A stretch of 64,000 bases of DNA from Intrasporangium calvum (GTDB lineage: Bacteria > Actinomycetota > Actinomycetes > Actinomycetales > Dermatophilaceae), in contig NZ_JAPFQL010000021.1 of NCBI RefSeq assembly GCF_028446585.1, positions 33,692-97,691 of the forward strand, read 5' to 3'. The notes beneath the pieces were generated by a model. The model did not search any database. It saw only the letters and a program-made list of their open reading frames with translations, and had not been told where the DNA came from. Position 1 is the first letter of the stretch, and every line of letters starts with the position of its first letter. Positions 39,026 to 47,611 of the stretch are shown piece after piece. The position numbers and the translations under genes are program-made.

Positions 39026-41725
39026 ATGTGCGGAATCGCGGGGTATCACGGGCTGACGGCCGACGAGGCGCTGCTGCGCCGGATGAACGACTGCCAGGTG
39101 CACCGCGGTCCCGACGGCGACGGCATCTTCACCGACGGCCCGGTCGGCCTGGCGCACCGGCGCCTGTCGATCATCGACCGCGCCCACGGCCAGCAGCCGA
39201 TGACGACCCGCGACGGGCGATACACGATCATCTACAACGGCGAGGTCTACAACTACCTCGACCTGCGCGCCGAGCTCGAGGCCGCGGGGCACCGCTTCGA
39301 CACGGACAGCGACACCGAGGTCGTGCTCCAGGCGTTCGCCGAGTGGGGCGCGGACGCGTTCGACCGCTTCAACGGGATGTTCGGGCTGGCGATCTGGGAC
39401 GCGCAGGAGCGCTCGCTGACGCTCGCTCGCGACCACTTCGGCATCAAACCGCTTTACGTATGCCGCTCAGCCGGCTCGGGCGCGGACGACGCGGACGCGT
39501 GGTTGTTCAGTTCCGAGATCAAGCCGATCCTCGAGTCGGGGCTCTACGAGAAGCGGCCCAACGACCGGACCATCTACCGCTACCTGCGCTTCCGGATCCA
39601 CGAGGACGGGCGCGAGACCTTCTTCGACGGCATCGAGCGGCTCGAGCCGGGCGAGCTGATGACGATCGCCGCGGACGGGAGTGTCGAGCGGCGGCCGTTC
39701 ACGCGGCTGCGCGAGGAGCTGCTCGAGCTGGCCAAGGATCAGCGCCCGTATGACGAGGCCGCGGCCCGCGAGTACCGCGAGCGCCTGACCGAGGCGGTCC
39801 GGCTGCGCCTGCAGTCCGAGGTGCCGGTGGGGACGTCACTCTCCGGGGGGCTCGACTCGTCCGCGGTCGCCGTCATCATCAACCGGCTCATCAACGAGGG
39901 CGACCGGACGACCGAGTCGGTCGGCCAGCAGCAGAACACGTTCTCCGCGGTCTTCCCCGGCTCGATCAACGACGAGGAGCGCTACGTCGACGACGTCCTC
40001 GAGATCTGCAAGGGCCACGTCGACGGGCGCAAGATCACGCCGACGCCGACGGAGTTCAAGGAGGACCTCGTCGACTTCGTGCGCACGCAGGAGGAGCCGC
40101 TCATCTCGAGTGGCCCCTACGCGCAATACCAGGTCATGCGCGAGGCGACGAAGTACGTCACCGTGCTGCTCGACGGTCAGGGCGCCGACGAGATGATGGC
40201 CGGCTACATCCCCTACTACTTCGTCTACCTGCGCCAGCTGCGCGCCCAGGGTGCGCGCAAGGCGGCGGCGGAGCTGTCCAGGTCGCTCGACGTGCTCTGG
40301 CGGCTGGGACGCTTCAAGGCCAAGGCCAAGCTGCGCGGGCGCAAGGACATCCCGACGACGCAGCTGCTCGGGCAGGGCTTCGCCGCGCGCCACGCGGGGG
40401 AGCGCTACTCGGTCGAGGGGCGCAACCTCAAGAAGCGCCTCGTCGAGGACCTCTTCGTCGGCTCGCTGCCGTCGCTGCTGCGCTACGAGGACAAGAACAC
40501 CATGCGCTTCTCGCTCGAGGGCCGCGTGCCGTTCCTCGACAAGGAGGTCGTCAAGTTCATCTTCTCGCTCTCCGACGAGGCGATCATCAAGGACGGCTGG
40601 AACAAGCGGATCCTGCGCGACGCGACCCGCGACCTGCTGCCCGAGTCGATCAACCGGCGCCGCAACAAGATCGGCTTCACGACCCCGCAGGGCGAGTGGT
40701 TCATGCGCCTCAAGAACCACTTCTACGGGATCTTCCTGTCCGAGTCGTTCGCGAGCCGTCCCTACTTCAACCAGACCGAGGTGCTCCACGCCTTCGAGGG
40801 CTGGATCAAGGGGACCAACGACGTCGACTCGATGACCTTCTGGCGCCTGCTCAACCTCGAGCTGTGGCTCCAGGAGTACTTCGACGAGAAGGTTGACGAG
40901 GCGGCGCAGGGGTCCGTCCATCGGGTCAAGACCGACTACGAGCCCAACGCGCGCAAGGAGCTCGACCTCGTCCTCGACGCGGCCCACGGGGCCGGCGCCG
41001 ATGCGGGGCGCACCGTGCGGCGCTACCCGCTGCGGACGGACCTCTACGCCCGCGAGGACGACCTCGACGCCAAGACGCTCGGCTACCTCGAGCGGTTCTT
41101 CGGTGGGCTCCCGTCTGCTGGGGAGGACCACGACGCCGCGACGAAGGGCACGTGGTACTTCTTCATCTCCGAGAAGATCGTCGCGATCACCCAGGGCCGC
41201 AGCTACTTCATCTGGGACATCAAGGTCTCCCGTCCGGCACGCATCCTGTCGCGCTACGTGACGCGCACCCCGGCCGGCATCGGCCTCGGGTCGCCGTTCA
41301 CCATGCAGCTCGCCATCGAGGAGGCGGGCCTGGCTCGCGTGCTCTACGCCTCGGCCGGGGGTGCGATCGGCAAGCTGATCGGCAAGCGGGGCCTGTTCTA
41401 CGAGCTGGTCGGCGGTGACATCCGAGCGATCGACGGCCCGACCGAGTACTCCGTCTACCCGGCGAACGTGTCGGCCAAGCTGGCCCCGAAGGACCCGGAC
41501 CAGGTGGCGGCACGACTCTCGGCCCTCATCCGGGAGCGGGTGCCGCAGCCGTGGCGGGCCACCTTCGGCGGCACCGTCGTCATGGACGCCAACGACATCG
41601 GGCGCAACGTCCTCGGCAAGGACGCCCCCGGCCCCAAGGAGCGCTACGAGGCGATGTTCGCCGACAACCCCCTCGGCCAGGGCTCCGAGCAGACCCCGAT
41701 GGCGATCGTCTTCGAGCAGCCCTGA
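39026..41725 (+). CDS. asnB: Asparagine synthetase (glutamine-hydrolysing) with extra CofE-like C-terminal domain
   Basis: 899 residues; ordinary AsnB is about 600-640. Residues 1-620 are a full asparagine synthetase: Cys2 (MCGIAGYHG) as glutaminase nucleophile, SLSGGLDSSAVAV near 272 as the ATP-pyrophosphatase loop, LLDGQGADEMMAGY, and NKIGFTTPQGEWF. Residues about 640-899 are an added domain: TWYFFISEKIVAITQGRSYF, TRTPAGIGLGSPFTMQLAIE, GRRGLFYELVGG-like GKRGLFYELVGGDIRAIDGP, and GTVVMDANDIGRNVLGKDAP. It resembles F420-0:gamma-glutamyl ligase (CofE)-type domains, as I recall them. If both halves are active, the protein might amidate and ligate linked substrates. Motif copy at 39458-39467 (encodes VCRSAG). 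Confidence 0.85.
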   Translation: MCGIAGYHGLTADEALLRRMNDCQVHRGPDGDGIFTDGPVGLAHRRLSIIDRAHGQQPMTTRDGRYTIIYNGEVYNYLDLRAELEAAGHRFDTDSDTEVVLQAFAEWGADAFDRFNGMFGLAIWDAQERSLTLARDHFGIKPLYVCRSAGSGADDADAWLFSSEIKPILESGLYEKRPNDRTIYRYLRFRIHEDGRETFFDGIERLEPGELMTIAADGSVERRPFTRLREELLELAKDQRPYDEAAAREYRERLTEAVRLRLQSEVPVGTSLSGGLDSSAVAVIINRLINEGDRTTESVGQQQNTFSAVFPGSINDEERYVDDVLEICKGHVDGRKITPTPTEFKEDLVDFVRTQEEPLISSGPYAQYQVMREATKYVTVLLDGQGADEMMAGYIPYYFVYLRQLRAQGARKAAAELSRSLDVLWRLGRFKAKAKLRGRKDIPTTQLLGQGFAARHAGERYSVEGRNLKKRLVEDLFVGSLPSLLRYEDKNTMRFSLEGRVPFLDKEVVKFIFSLSDEAIIKDGWNKRILRDATRDLLPESINRRRNKIGFTTPQGEWFMRLKNHFYGIFLSESFASRPYFNQTEVLHAFEGWIKGTNDVDSMTFWRLLNLELWLQEYFDEKVDEAAQGSVHRVKTDYEPNARKELDLVLDAAHGAGADAGRTVRRYPLRTDLYAREDDLDAKTLGYLERFFGGLPSAGEDHDAATKGTWYFFISEKIVAITQGRSYFIWDIKVSRPARILSRYVTRTPAGIGLGSPFTMQLAIEEAGLARVLYASAGGAIGKLIGKRGLFYELVGGDIRAIDGPTEYSVYPANVSAKLAPKDPDQVAARLSALIRERVPQPWRATFGGTVVMDANDIGRNVLGKDAPGPKERYEAMFADNPLGQGSEQTPMAIVFEQP

Positions 41726-41767
41726 TCCCACGGGCCCCTGGGGGGACTCGGGCCGATCGGTCCTGCG

Positions 41768-43471
41768 TCAGCGGGCGAGCAGCTGGTCACGCACCTCCCG
41801 CCGGAGCACCTTGCCGATCATCGACCTCGGCAGCTCGTCGACCACCTCGACCCGGCGCGGCACCTTGTAGGCGGCGAGGTGGGCGCGGCACTGCTCCCGG
41901 GCCGCGTCGGCGTCGAACGCCGCGCCAGCCTCGAGCGTGACGACCGCGACGACCTGCTCGCTGCCGTCCTCGCGGGGCAGCCCGACGACAGCGGCGTCGG
42001 TCACGCCCGGCAGGTGCTTGAGGACGGCCTCCACCTCGGACGGCATGACGTTGAAGCCACCCGTGATGATGACCTCCTTGATCCGGTCGACGACGTGGAC
42101 GAAGCCATCCGGGTCGACCTCGACGATGTCGCCGGTCCGGAGCCAGCCGCCCTCGACCAGCGCGGCTGCGGTCTCGTCGGGCTTGTGCCAGTAGCCGGAG
42201 AAGACCTGCGGCCCTCGGACGAGCAGCTCTCCTCGCTCGCCGAGCGGACGGTCGACGCTCGGGTCATCCGGGTTGACGACCCGGATCTGCGTGCTCGGGA
42301 AGGGGACTCCCACGGCGCCGGCTCGGCGCGTCGGGCCGATCGGGTTGCCGAGGGCGATCGGCGAGGCCTCGGTGAGCCCGTAGCCCTCGACGAGGAGGCC
42401 GCCCGTCACGGACTCCCACAGCTCGAGGGTCTCCGGCGGCAGCGACATCGCGCCGGACAGGGCCCAACGAGTAGCCGTCAGGTCGACCCCTCGCTCCCGG
42501 GCCGCCTCGGCGAGCTGCCCGTAGATCGGCGGCACCGCGGGCAGGAACGTCGGCGGGTGCTTCCGAGCCGCAGCGAGGACGAGGTCGACGTCGAACCGCG
42601 GGAAGAGCACCAGACGCGCCCCGGCGCTCATCGCGAAGGTCACACAGAGGGTAAGGCCGTAGGCGTGGAACATCGGGAGGATCGCATAGATCGTCTCGGC
42701 GCCGGCCACCATCCCGGGGACCCAGGCCTGCCCCTGGGAGGCATTGGCCACGAGGTTGTGGTGCGAGAGCATCGCGCCCTTGGGCACGCCGGTCGTCCCG
42801 CTCGTGTACTGGATCGCGGCGAGGTCCTCGACCGCCGGCCGGGGGTGTCCCGCGTCCAGGGGTCCCTGGCGAAGGAGCTGGCCCCACGGGATGGTGCCCG
42901 GTGCGGGCGCGGTGAGTGCCTTGCGCAGCGCGATCACCTTGGGGATCGGCAGACCCAGGGCGACCCGCTTGACCAACGGCATGGCGTGGACGAGGTTGAC
43001 GGCGACGACATCCCGCACCCCGGGCAGACGGCGCACGACCGGCGCCACCTTGTCCCACGCGATCGCGACCTGCGCCCCGTGGTCGGCGAACTGGGTCCCC
43101 AGCTCACTCGACGTGTAGAGCGGGTTGTGCTCCACCACCACCGCGCCGAGCCGGAGCACGGCATAGAACGCGACGACGTGCTGGGGGCAGTTCGGCAGGA
43201 CGATGGCGACGCGGTCGCCCTGGCCGACGCCGAGCCGGCGCAGCCCTTCGGCGGCCCGGGCGACCTGCTCCGCGAGCTGCGCGTAGGTGGTCTCCGCCTC
43301 GAAGAACTCGAGCGCGACCCGGTCGCCGAAGCGCGCCACCGACCCGTCCAGCAGGTCGGTCAGCGACTGCGTGACCGGCTCGATGTCGGCGGGCACGCCG
43401 TCGGCGTAGCTGCCCAGCCAGATCCGCTCCATCCCACCAGCGGTGTCGCCTGCCTGCGTCTCCTCGGCCAC
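41768..43471 (-). CDS. Long-chain fatty-acid-CoA ligase (AMP-forming)
   Basis: 567 residues of the ANL superfamily. The ATP loop YTSGTTGVPKGAMLSHHN is near 220, VEGYGLTEASPIALGN near 365, GWLRTGDIVEVDPDGFVHVV near 440, and SMIGKVLRREVRDQLL ends the chain with the catalytic Lys. It activates fatty acids to acyl-CoA. The GTG start has AAGGAG upstream. The chain-length preference cannot be read from the sequence. Confidence 0.9.
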   Translation of the reverse strand: MAEETQAGDTAGGMERIWLGSYADGVPADIEPVTQSLTDLLDGSVARFGDRVALEFFEAETTYAQLAEQVARAAEGLRRLGVGQGDRVAIVLPNCPQHVVAFYAVLRLGAVVVEHNPLYTSSELGTQFADHGAQVAIAWDKVAPVVRRLPGVRDVVAVNLVHAMPLVKRVALGLPIPKVIALRKALTAPAPGTIPWGQLLRQGPLDAGHPRPAVEDLAAIQYTSGTTGVPKGAMLSHHNLVANASQGQAWVPGMVAGAETIYAILPMFHAYGLTLCVTFAMSAGARLVLFPRFDVDLVLAAARKHPPTFLPAVPPIYGQLAEAARERGVDLTATRWALSGAMSLPPETLELWESVTGGLLVEGYGLTEASPIALGNPIGPTRRAGAVGVPFPSTQIRVVNPDDPSVDRPLGERGELLVRGPQVFSGYWHKPDETAAALVEGGWLRTGDIVEVDPDGFVHVVDRIKEVIITGGFNVMPSEVEAVLKHLPGVTDAAVVGLPREDGSEQVVAVVTLEAGAAFDADAAREQCRAHLAAYKVPRRVEVVDELPRSMIGKVLRREVRDQLLAR

Positions 43472-43550
43472 GCGCGTGCTCCTTCATCCGGCGTCAGTGC
43501 CCCCTCGGTCCACCGTAAGCCCGACGGAAGCGCGGGAGGAGCGCAAGCCG

Positions 43551-43584
43551 GCGTATGCCGCTGGGCCGGCCCAGCGGCATACGC
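43551..43584. repeat. Perfect 34-bp palindrome of two abutting dispersed-motif copies
   Basis: GCGTATGCCGCTGGGCC is followed directly by its exact reverse complement, with the centre at GCCGGC. Flanking CAAGCC and GGCTTG extend the pairing. It sits 28 nt past the aminopeptidase stop, before the acyl-CoA ligase start (both minus strand), and probably terminates the aminopeptidase transcript. Confidence 0.85.
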
Positions 43585-43611
43585 CCGGTTTGGCTTGTGG
43601 CGCAGGACAGC

Positions 43612-44853
43612 TCAGGCAGTGGGCAGGACGAACGTGTCGCCGCGGGTGATGGGCGTCACGGCACCGTCCTTGTCGATCCCGTCGATCTCGACCTGGGGGC
43701 TGCCGATGACGATGTCGACGTGGGTGTTGGCCTGGTTGAGGCCCTGCTGGATGCGCTCGTCGGGGCCCAACCGGTCGGAGCCGGGCACGTTGAAGGGGTA
43801 GCCGGCGCCCCAGGCGACGTGGGAGCCGATGTTCTCGTCGTAGAGCATGTCCTGGTAGACGAGGCCGCTGCGCCGCACCGCCGACTCCTTGTCGACGATG
43901 GCGACCTCCCCGAAGTGCCTCGACCTCGGGATGAGGTCGAACTGGGCGCGGACGGCTTCCTCGCCCCGCGCGGCGGTGGCCGAGGTGATCGTCCCGTCCG
44001 CCACCTCGAGGCGCAGGTCCTCGACGAGGGTGTTCATCGTCGTGAGGAAGAAGGCGGCCGTCGTCTGGATGGTGCCCTCGACGCGACGCCAGTCCGGTGC
44101 GGCGAAGACCTCCTCCGTCGGGAGGTTCGGCAGGAACTCCACGCCGTCGGCGTTCGTCACGGAGCCACCGGCCCAGGCGTTGCCCGGGGCGAGTCCCATG
44201 GTGAGGTCGGTGCCGGGGCCGCGGTAGCGGATCCGGTCGAAGCCCCGCGCGTTGAGCATGTCGCGTCGCAGGTGGAGCAGCGCGTTGTGCTCCTGCCAGC
44301 TCTTGGCGGGGTCGGGCTGGTCGAGGCGCATCGCCACCTTGATGCCCTCCCAGAGCCGGGTCGTGTCGGGTGAGCCGGTCACCGCCTCGGCCCATCCGGG
44401 GGAGGGCGCGGCCACGACCGTCCACGCGATCTGGTTGGTCGTCATGACCGGCATGATCGTCTTGATGAACTCGATCGGGGTGGACCGCGCCAGCCGCTGC
44501 GGGTCGAGGCCTTCCATGATCGTCGGGTTCGGGTTGCCGGTGAGGCTGATGAGGGCGACCTTGTCCTCGCCCCACGACCGGGCCGCGGCCAGCTCGTGGT
44601 CGAGCACGCGGCCGAGCTCCTCCTCCGGTGCGTGCTCCACCTGTGCGCGCTGCAGGTGCTGGTCGCGGTAGTCGATGGACACCCGGCTCGCCCCGACTCG
44701 GTATGCCTCGGTGGCCAGGGCCCGGGCGGTCGCTGCCTGCTCCGGGTGACAGCGGATGACGACGCGTTGGCCGAGCTGGACGTTGACGCCGAGGCGGACG
44801 ACGAGCTCGGCGTAGGCCTTGAGCTCGTCGTCGAAGGGCTCGTGGGTGATCAT
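43612..44853 (-). CDS. M29-family aminopeptidase
   Basis: 413 residues. This is the thermophilic-aminopeptidase (AmpS/PepS) family, a two-metal peptidase. TDLTMGLAPGNAWAGGSVTN, NLPTEEVFAAPDWRRVEGTI and RHFGEVAIVD carry the metal-binding Glu/His residues, and NANTHVDIVIGSPQVEIDG-like NQANTHVDIVIGSPQVEIDG is the C-terminal signature. It releases N-terminal amino acids from peptides in the cytoplasm. TAGGGT lies 6 nt before the ATG, so it is probably leaderless. Confidence 0.9.
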   Translation of the reverse strand: MITHEPFDDELKAYAELVVRLGVNVQLGQRVVIRCHPEQAATARALATEAYRVGASRVSIDYRDQHLQRAQVEHAPEEELGRVLDHELAAARSWGEDKVALISLTGNPNPTIMEGLDPQRLARSTPIEFIKTIMPVMTTNQIAWTVVAAPSPGWAEAVTGSPDTTRLWEGIKVAMRLDQPDPAKSWQEHNALLHLRRDMLNARGFDRIRYRGPGTDLTMGLAPGNAWAGGSVTNADGVEFLPNLPTEEVFAAPDWRRVEGTIQTTAAFFLTTMNTLVEDLRLEVADGTITSATAARGEEAVRAQFDLIPRSRHFGEVAIVDKESAVRRSGLVYQDMLYDENIGSHVAWGAGYPFNVPGSDRLGPDERIQQGLNQANTHVDIVIGSPQVEIDGIDKDGAVTPITRGDTFVLPTA

Positions 44854-44859
44854 CCCCTG

Positions 44860-44865
44860 ACCCTA
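44860..44865 (-). promoter_or_regulatory. Leaderless -10 box of the M29 aminopeptidase gene
   Basis: TAGGGT on the minus strand, 6 nt before the ATG at 44853. Confidence 0.5.
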
Positions 44866-44922
44866 CGCGTTGGCCGGCCCGTGGTCCTGCCGAACGCCCC
44901 AAGGCCCGGGGCCCGCCGTCGC

Positions 44923-46047
44923 CTAGAGCTGCTCTGGGCGTGGTCCCCGTCCGTGTTCGCTTGGGGAGACGCGGTCGCCGAGGCGGGCGGGGCGGAGTGG
45001 GTCGGGGGCTGCCTCATGGTTGTCGTCGTAGGCGTCGGCAGGGATCTTCTTCGGGCTCAGCGACCAGATGACCCAGCCGAGGACACCGAGCGGCACCTCG
45101 AAGAAGTGCGTGTAGAGCGAGAAGAGGACGACGCCCGCCGTGGCCTGTGCCGGGTCGGCACCCCAGCCGACGAGCACCGCTGCCGTGCCCGCCTCGGTGA
45201 CACCCAGCCCACCGGGCGTGATGCCGACTGCTGTCAGCAGCCGCCCCACGGTGTAGGCGCCGAACATGTAGGCGAAGGGCATCTGGACGCCCATCGAGTT
45301 GAGGCAGAACCAGAAGAGGATGTAGTAGACGCCGAAGAAGCCGACGAGCCCGTAGGTCATCTCGAGCCACCCGTAGCGGACGATCTCGATGATGTCGTGG
45401 CGCATGCCGACAATCGTCTTCTCGAGGTCGGTGTCGGCGGCCTTCCTGCCCCGGAGGCGGCGCCACACCCTGGTTGCCCGGGCTCCGAGCTTGTGGGCGA
45501 AGTCCTCGGAGGCGAGAGTCCCCCAGAACGCCAGAACGACGGCCAGCCCGATCAGTGCCCCCATGATCGCGGCCTGCGTGACGACCGGGTTGAGGTGGCC
45601 GATCCCGATGAGGATCGCCAAGATGCCGACGACGGGCAGGACGACGCGGGCGAGGACGTTCCACACGCCCGTGACGATCACCATCGTGGAGATGTCGCGG
45701 CGCAGGAAGCCCCAGGACCGCAGCTGCTTGTAGGTGACCACGACACCGGCTGCGCCGCCGCCCGGCAGGAGGTTGCCGATGGAGGAGCCGCACGCGTTGA
45801 CGATCATCGCCTGGGCGTGCGTCAGGCCCTTGAGCGAGCCGGTGTAGAGGAACGTGACCAGCCACAGTCCCGAGATCATCAGGCCGGTCAGGCCGATGAC
45901 CGTGCCGAACTGCAGCCCGGAGAGCGTGCGCCAGACGTCGGTCCACGTCGTGTGCGCGATGCGGGGCAGGCCCCACCACAGCAGGAAGACGGCCAGCCCG
46001 GTGCCGACGAGGAACTGAACGACCTTCTTGATCCGGGCGCCCGTCAT
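44923..46047 (-). CDS. Lysylphosphatidylglycerol synthase TM-like / flippase-like membrane protein
   Basis: 374 residues with about eight membrane helices. GNLLPGGGAAGVVVTYKQLR near residue 90 and TAVGITPGGLGVTEAGTAAV near 295 are the paired signatures of the UPF0104/LPG-synthase TM family, proposed to move or modify lipid-linked groups. A soluble catalytic domain is absent. Its ATG overlaps the PIG-L deacetylase stop (ATGA), so the deacetylase is upstream in one operon. This suggests work on the same amino-sugar lipid. Confidence 0.85.
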   Translation of the reverse strand: MTGARIKKVVQFLVGTGLAVFLLWWGLPRIAHTTWTDVWRTLSGLQFGTVIGLTGLMISGLWLVTFLYTGSLKGLTHAQAMIVNACGSSIGNLLPGGGAAGVVVTYKQLRSWGFLRRDISTMVIVTGVWNVLARVVLPVVGILAILIGIGHLNPVVTQAAIMGALIGLAVVLAFWGTLASEDFAHKLGARATRVWRRLRGRKAADTDLEKTIVGMRHDIIEIVRYGWLEMTYGLVGFFGVYYILFWFCLNSMGVQMPFAYMFGAYTVGRLLTAVGITPGGLGVTEAGTAAVLVGWGADPAQATAGVVLFSLYTHFFEVPLGVLGWVIWSLSPKKIPADAYDDNHEAAPDPLRPARLGDRVSPSEHGRGPRPEQL

Positions 46048-46886
46048 GTCAGCCCCGCAAAGACGTCATGCCGTATGCCGCTGGGCTCGCTTCCCGGGCC
46101 GCGGCCACTCAGGTGGGCGGTGGCGTCGACGAACCACTCGCGACCGAAGACGAGGTCGTAGATCGGCCTGGGGATCCGGAGGAAGGCGGCGAGGGTGCGG
46201 TCGGCTCCGCCGTCGGAGCTCGCCTGGGAGGCATGGGCGCGCATGGACGCCCGTTTGGCCCTGATGTGCCGCCGGACGTTGACCCGGTGGGTGATGTCGC
46301 GCCGGGCCGAGAAGGCACGGTCGAAGGAGGTGCGATCGAACTCCGGCGGGAACCGGTAGACCTTGGCGGCCAGGTCGATGGCCCGGGTGATGGTGTCGCG
46401 GGGAACGGTCGCCTCGAGGAGCCGGGGCGTGCCGGCGAGCTCGGCGGCACGCCGGGCCACCGCGTGGACCTTCTGGTGGTCGGGGTGGCCGTAGCCGCCG
46501 TTGGCGTCGTAGCCGAGGAGCACGTCGACCTGCTCCTCCTCGAGGATGGCGGCCAGGCGACGTGCGGCTTCCTCGGTGTCGGCGCGGACGAAGCGCGTGC
46601 GCCCCGGCGGGTCCGGCGGCGGGTCGGGATCGAGGCCGCTGTCGGCGTAGCCGAGCTGCTCGACCCGGGCGACGCCGAGGGCCCGGGCGCTCTCCGCCAG
46701 CTCGGCCCGGCGCCGGGTCGCGAGGCCACCGGCGGACAGCTCGGACGAGGCGAGGCCGAGCTCCCCGTCGGTGGCGACGACGAGGACGACCCGGTGCCCC
46801 TCCGCCGCGGCACGCGCCATCGTCCCGGACGTGAGGAGGGCCTCGTCGTCAGGGTGCGCATGGAAGGCGAGCAGCGTGAAGGACAT
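46044..46886 (-). CDS. PIG-L/LmbE-family N-acetylglucosaminyl deacetylase
   Basis: 280 residues from ATG 46886. FHAHPDDEALLTSG gives the zinc His and Asp at about 11 and 14, and GGYGHPDHQKVHAVA the third ligand near 125. It may deacetylate a GlcNAc-linked lipid or thiol precursor. It is a paralogue of Mca at 4.3 kb but lacks Mca-specific blocks. The C-terminal tail GSEPSGIRHDVFAGLT is encoded by a dispersed-motif copy (46073-46082), so the motif supplies the end of the protein. It is translationally coupled to the flippase-like gene. Confidence 0.87.
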   Translation of the reverse strand: MSFTLLAFHAHPDDEALLTSGTMARAAAEGHRVVLVVATDGELGLASSELSAGGLATRRRAELAESARALGVARVEQLGYADSGLDPDPPPDPPGRTRFVRADTEEAARRLAAILEEEQVDVLLGYDANGGYGHPDHQKVHAVARRAAELAGTPRLLEATVPRDTITRAIDLAAKVYRFPPEFDRTSFDRAFSARRDITHRVNVRRHIRAKRASMRAHASQASSDGGADRTLAAFLRIPRPIYDLVFGREWFVDATAHLSGRGPGSEPSGIRHDVFAGLT

Positions 46887-47214
46887 CGTCCCGCCATCTT
46901 TGCGCATCACGCACCGTTCCCCTGTCAACCGCGAGGCGTCCGCCCCGTCCCCACCCGGTCGCCCCACGATAGACGACCGCCGCCTGGGGGCCGGTGACGG
47001 CGCGCTGCCCGGGAGGCGCGCTACTGACTCGGAGTATGAGTAAAGCGCGAGTAAAGAATGCCTTGGTTTACCTGTCATTGGTTGACACTGCGCGCTGTGC
47101 ATTGGTTGTATCAAGCCGTCGCAGGGGGCCCTTTCTCACCAGAACGCGACGTTTTGTCGTTCAACTTTGAACGATTCGGGGAAAAACGAGTTCCGGAAAG
47201 GAAAGTGGTTCATC
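46887..47214 (+). promoter_or_regulatory. AT-richer control region of the peptide-like cassette
   Basis: This 328-bp gap has no gene I can support. From about 47035 it is clearly richer in A and T than the surroundings. It contains CATTGGTTG twice, at 47076-47084 and 47100-47108 (24-bp period); a TTGACA at 47082-47087 with a weak TTGTAT 18 nt later; and the palindrome TCGTTCA-ACTT-TGAACGA at 47157-47174, 41 bp before the first start codon. The ribosome site is GGAAAGGAAAG. Spaced direct repeats of this kind commonly bind response regulators or LytTR proteins. Confidence 0.5.
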
Positions 47215-47496
47215 ATGTCTGTTCCAGCCATGTCCCTGACCAGCGTTTCCGACACAGCGTCGGAGCGTGCCTACGAAATGTCCATGCGCGCCGTCGGCGC
47301 TGCGCGGACGAAGTTCGACAACGCTCTCGTGCGCTACGACGCCTGGTACCTCGTCTTCGTGGCGGTGATCCTGGCGCTCGGCGCCACGCTGCTCATCGGG
47401 ATGGCCATCTGGTGCGTGGTCTACAAGGGCAAGAAGTTCACGGGGCGCTGGTCGTTCCGCAACTTCGGCCTCAGCGTCTACTTCGAGTGCGTCTAG
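47215..47496 (+). CDS. Short one-helix protein, candidate peptide precursor
   Basis: 93 residues from ATG 47215, with GGAAAGGAAAG upstream. A polar, helix-prone N-terminus (1-43, with SVSDTASERAYEMSMRAV) precedes one long hydrophobic helix (about 44-70, WYLVFVAVILALGATLLIGM) ending in Cys67. A short basic and aromatic C-terminus follows (KGKKFTGRWSFRNFGLSVYF, then ECV) with Cys92 next to last. I recognise no family. First position in a unit with an ABC exporter and an M50 protease suggests a peptide precursor cut in the membrane, but a small regulatory or immunity protein is also possible. Codon use is ordinary. Confidence 0.6.
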   Translation: MSVPAMSLTSVSDTASERAYEMSMRAVGAARTKFDNALVRYDAWYLVFVAVILALGATLLIGMAIWCVVYKGKKFTGRWSFRNFGLSVYFECV

Positions 47497-47611
47497 CGGC
47501 GAGCCGGCTGATGCCGACTCGCTGAGCTCGACGGCGGGTGGGCGGCCCACGGCTCGCGCCGGGGCCGGCCACCTGCCGGACCGCACCTTGCACCGAGGAA
47601 GGACGCCACCA

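Noticed and set aside
43551..43584. 34-bp palindrome as a loxP-like or phage attachment site
   Set aside because: loxP has an asymmetric core and a recombinase partner. This site is fully symmetric, built from the dispersed motif, and no integrase is present.
41879..43801. A 640-codon plus-strand frame over the acyl-CoA ligase
   Set aside because: The antisense ligase has all ANL motifs; this frame has none.
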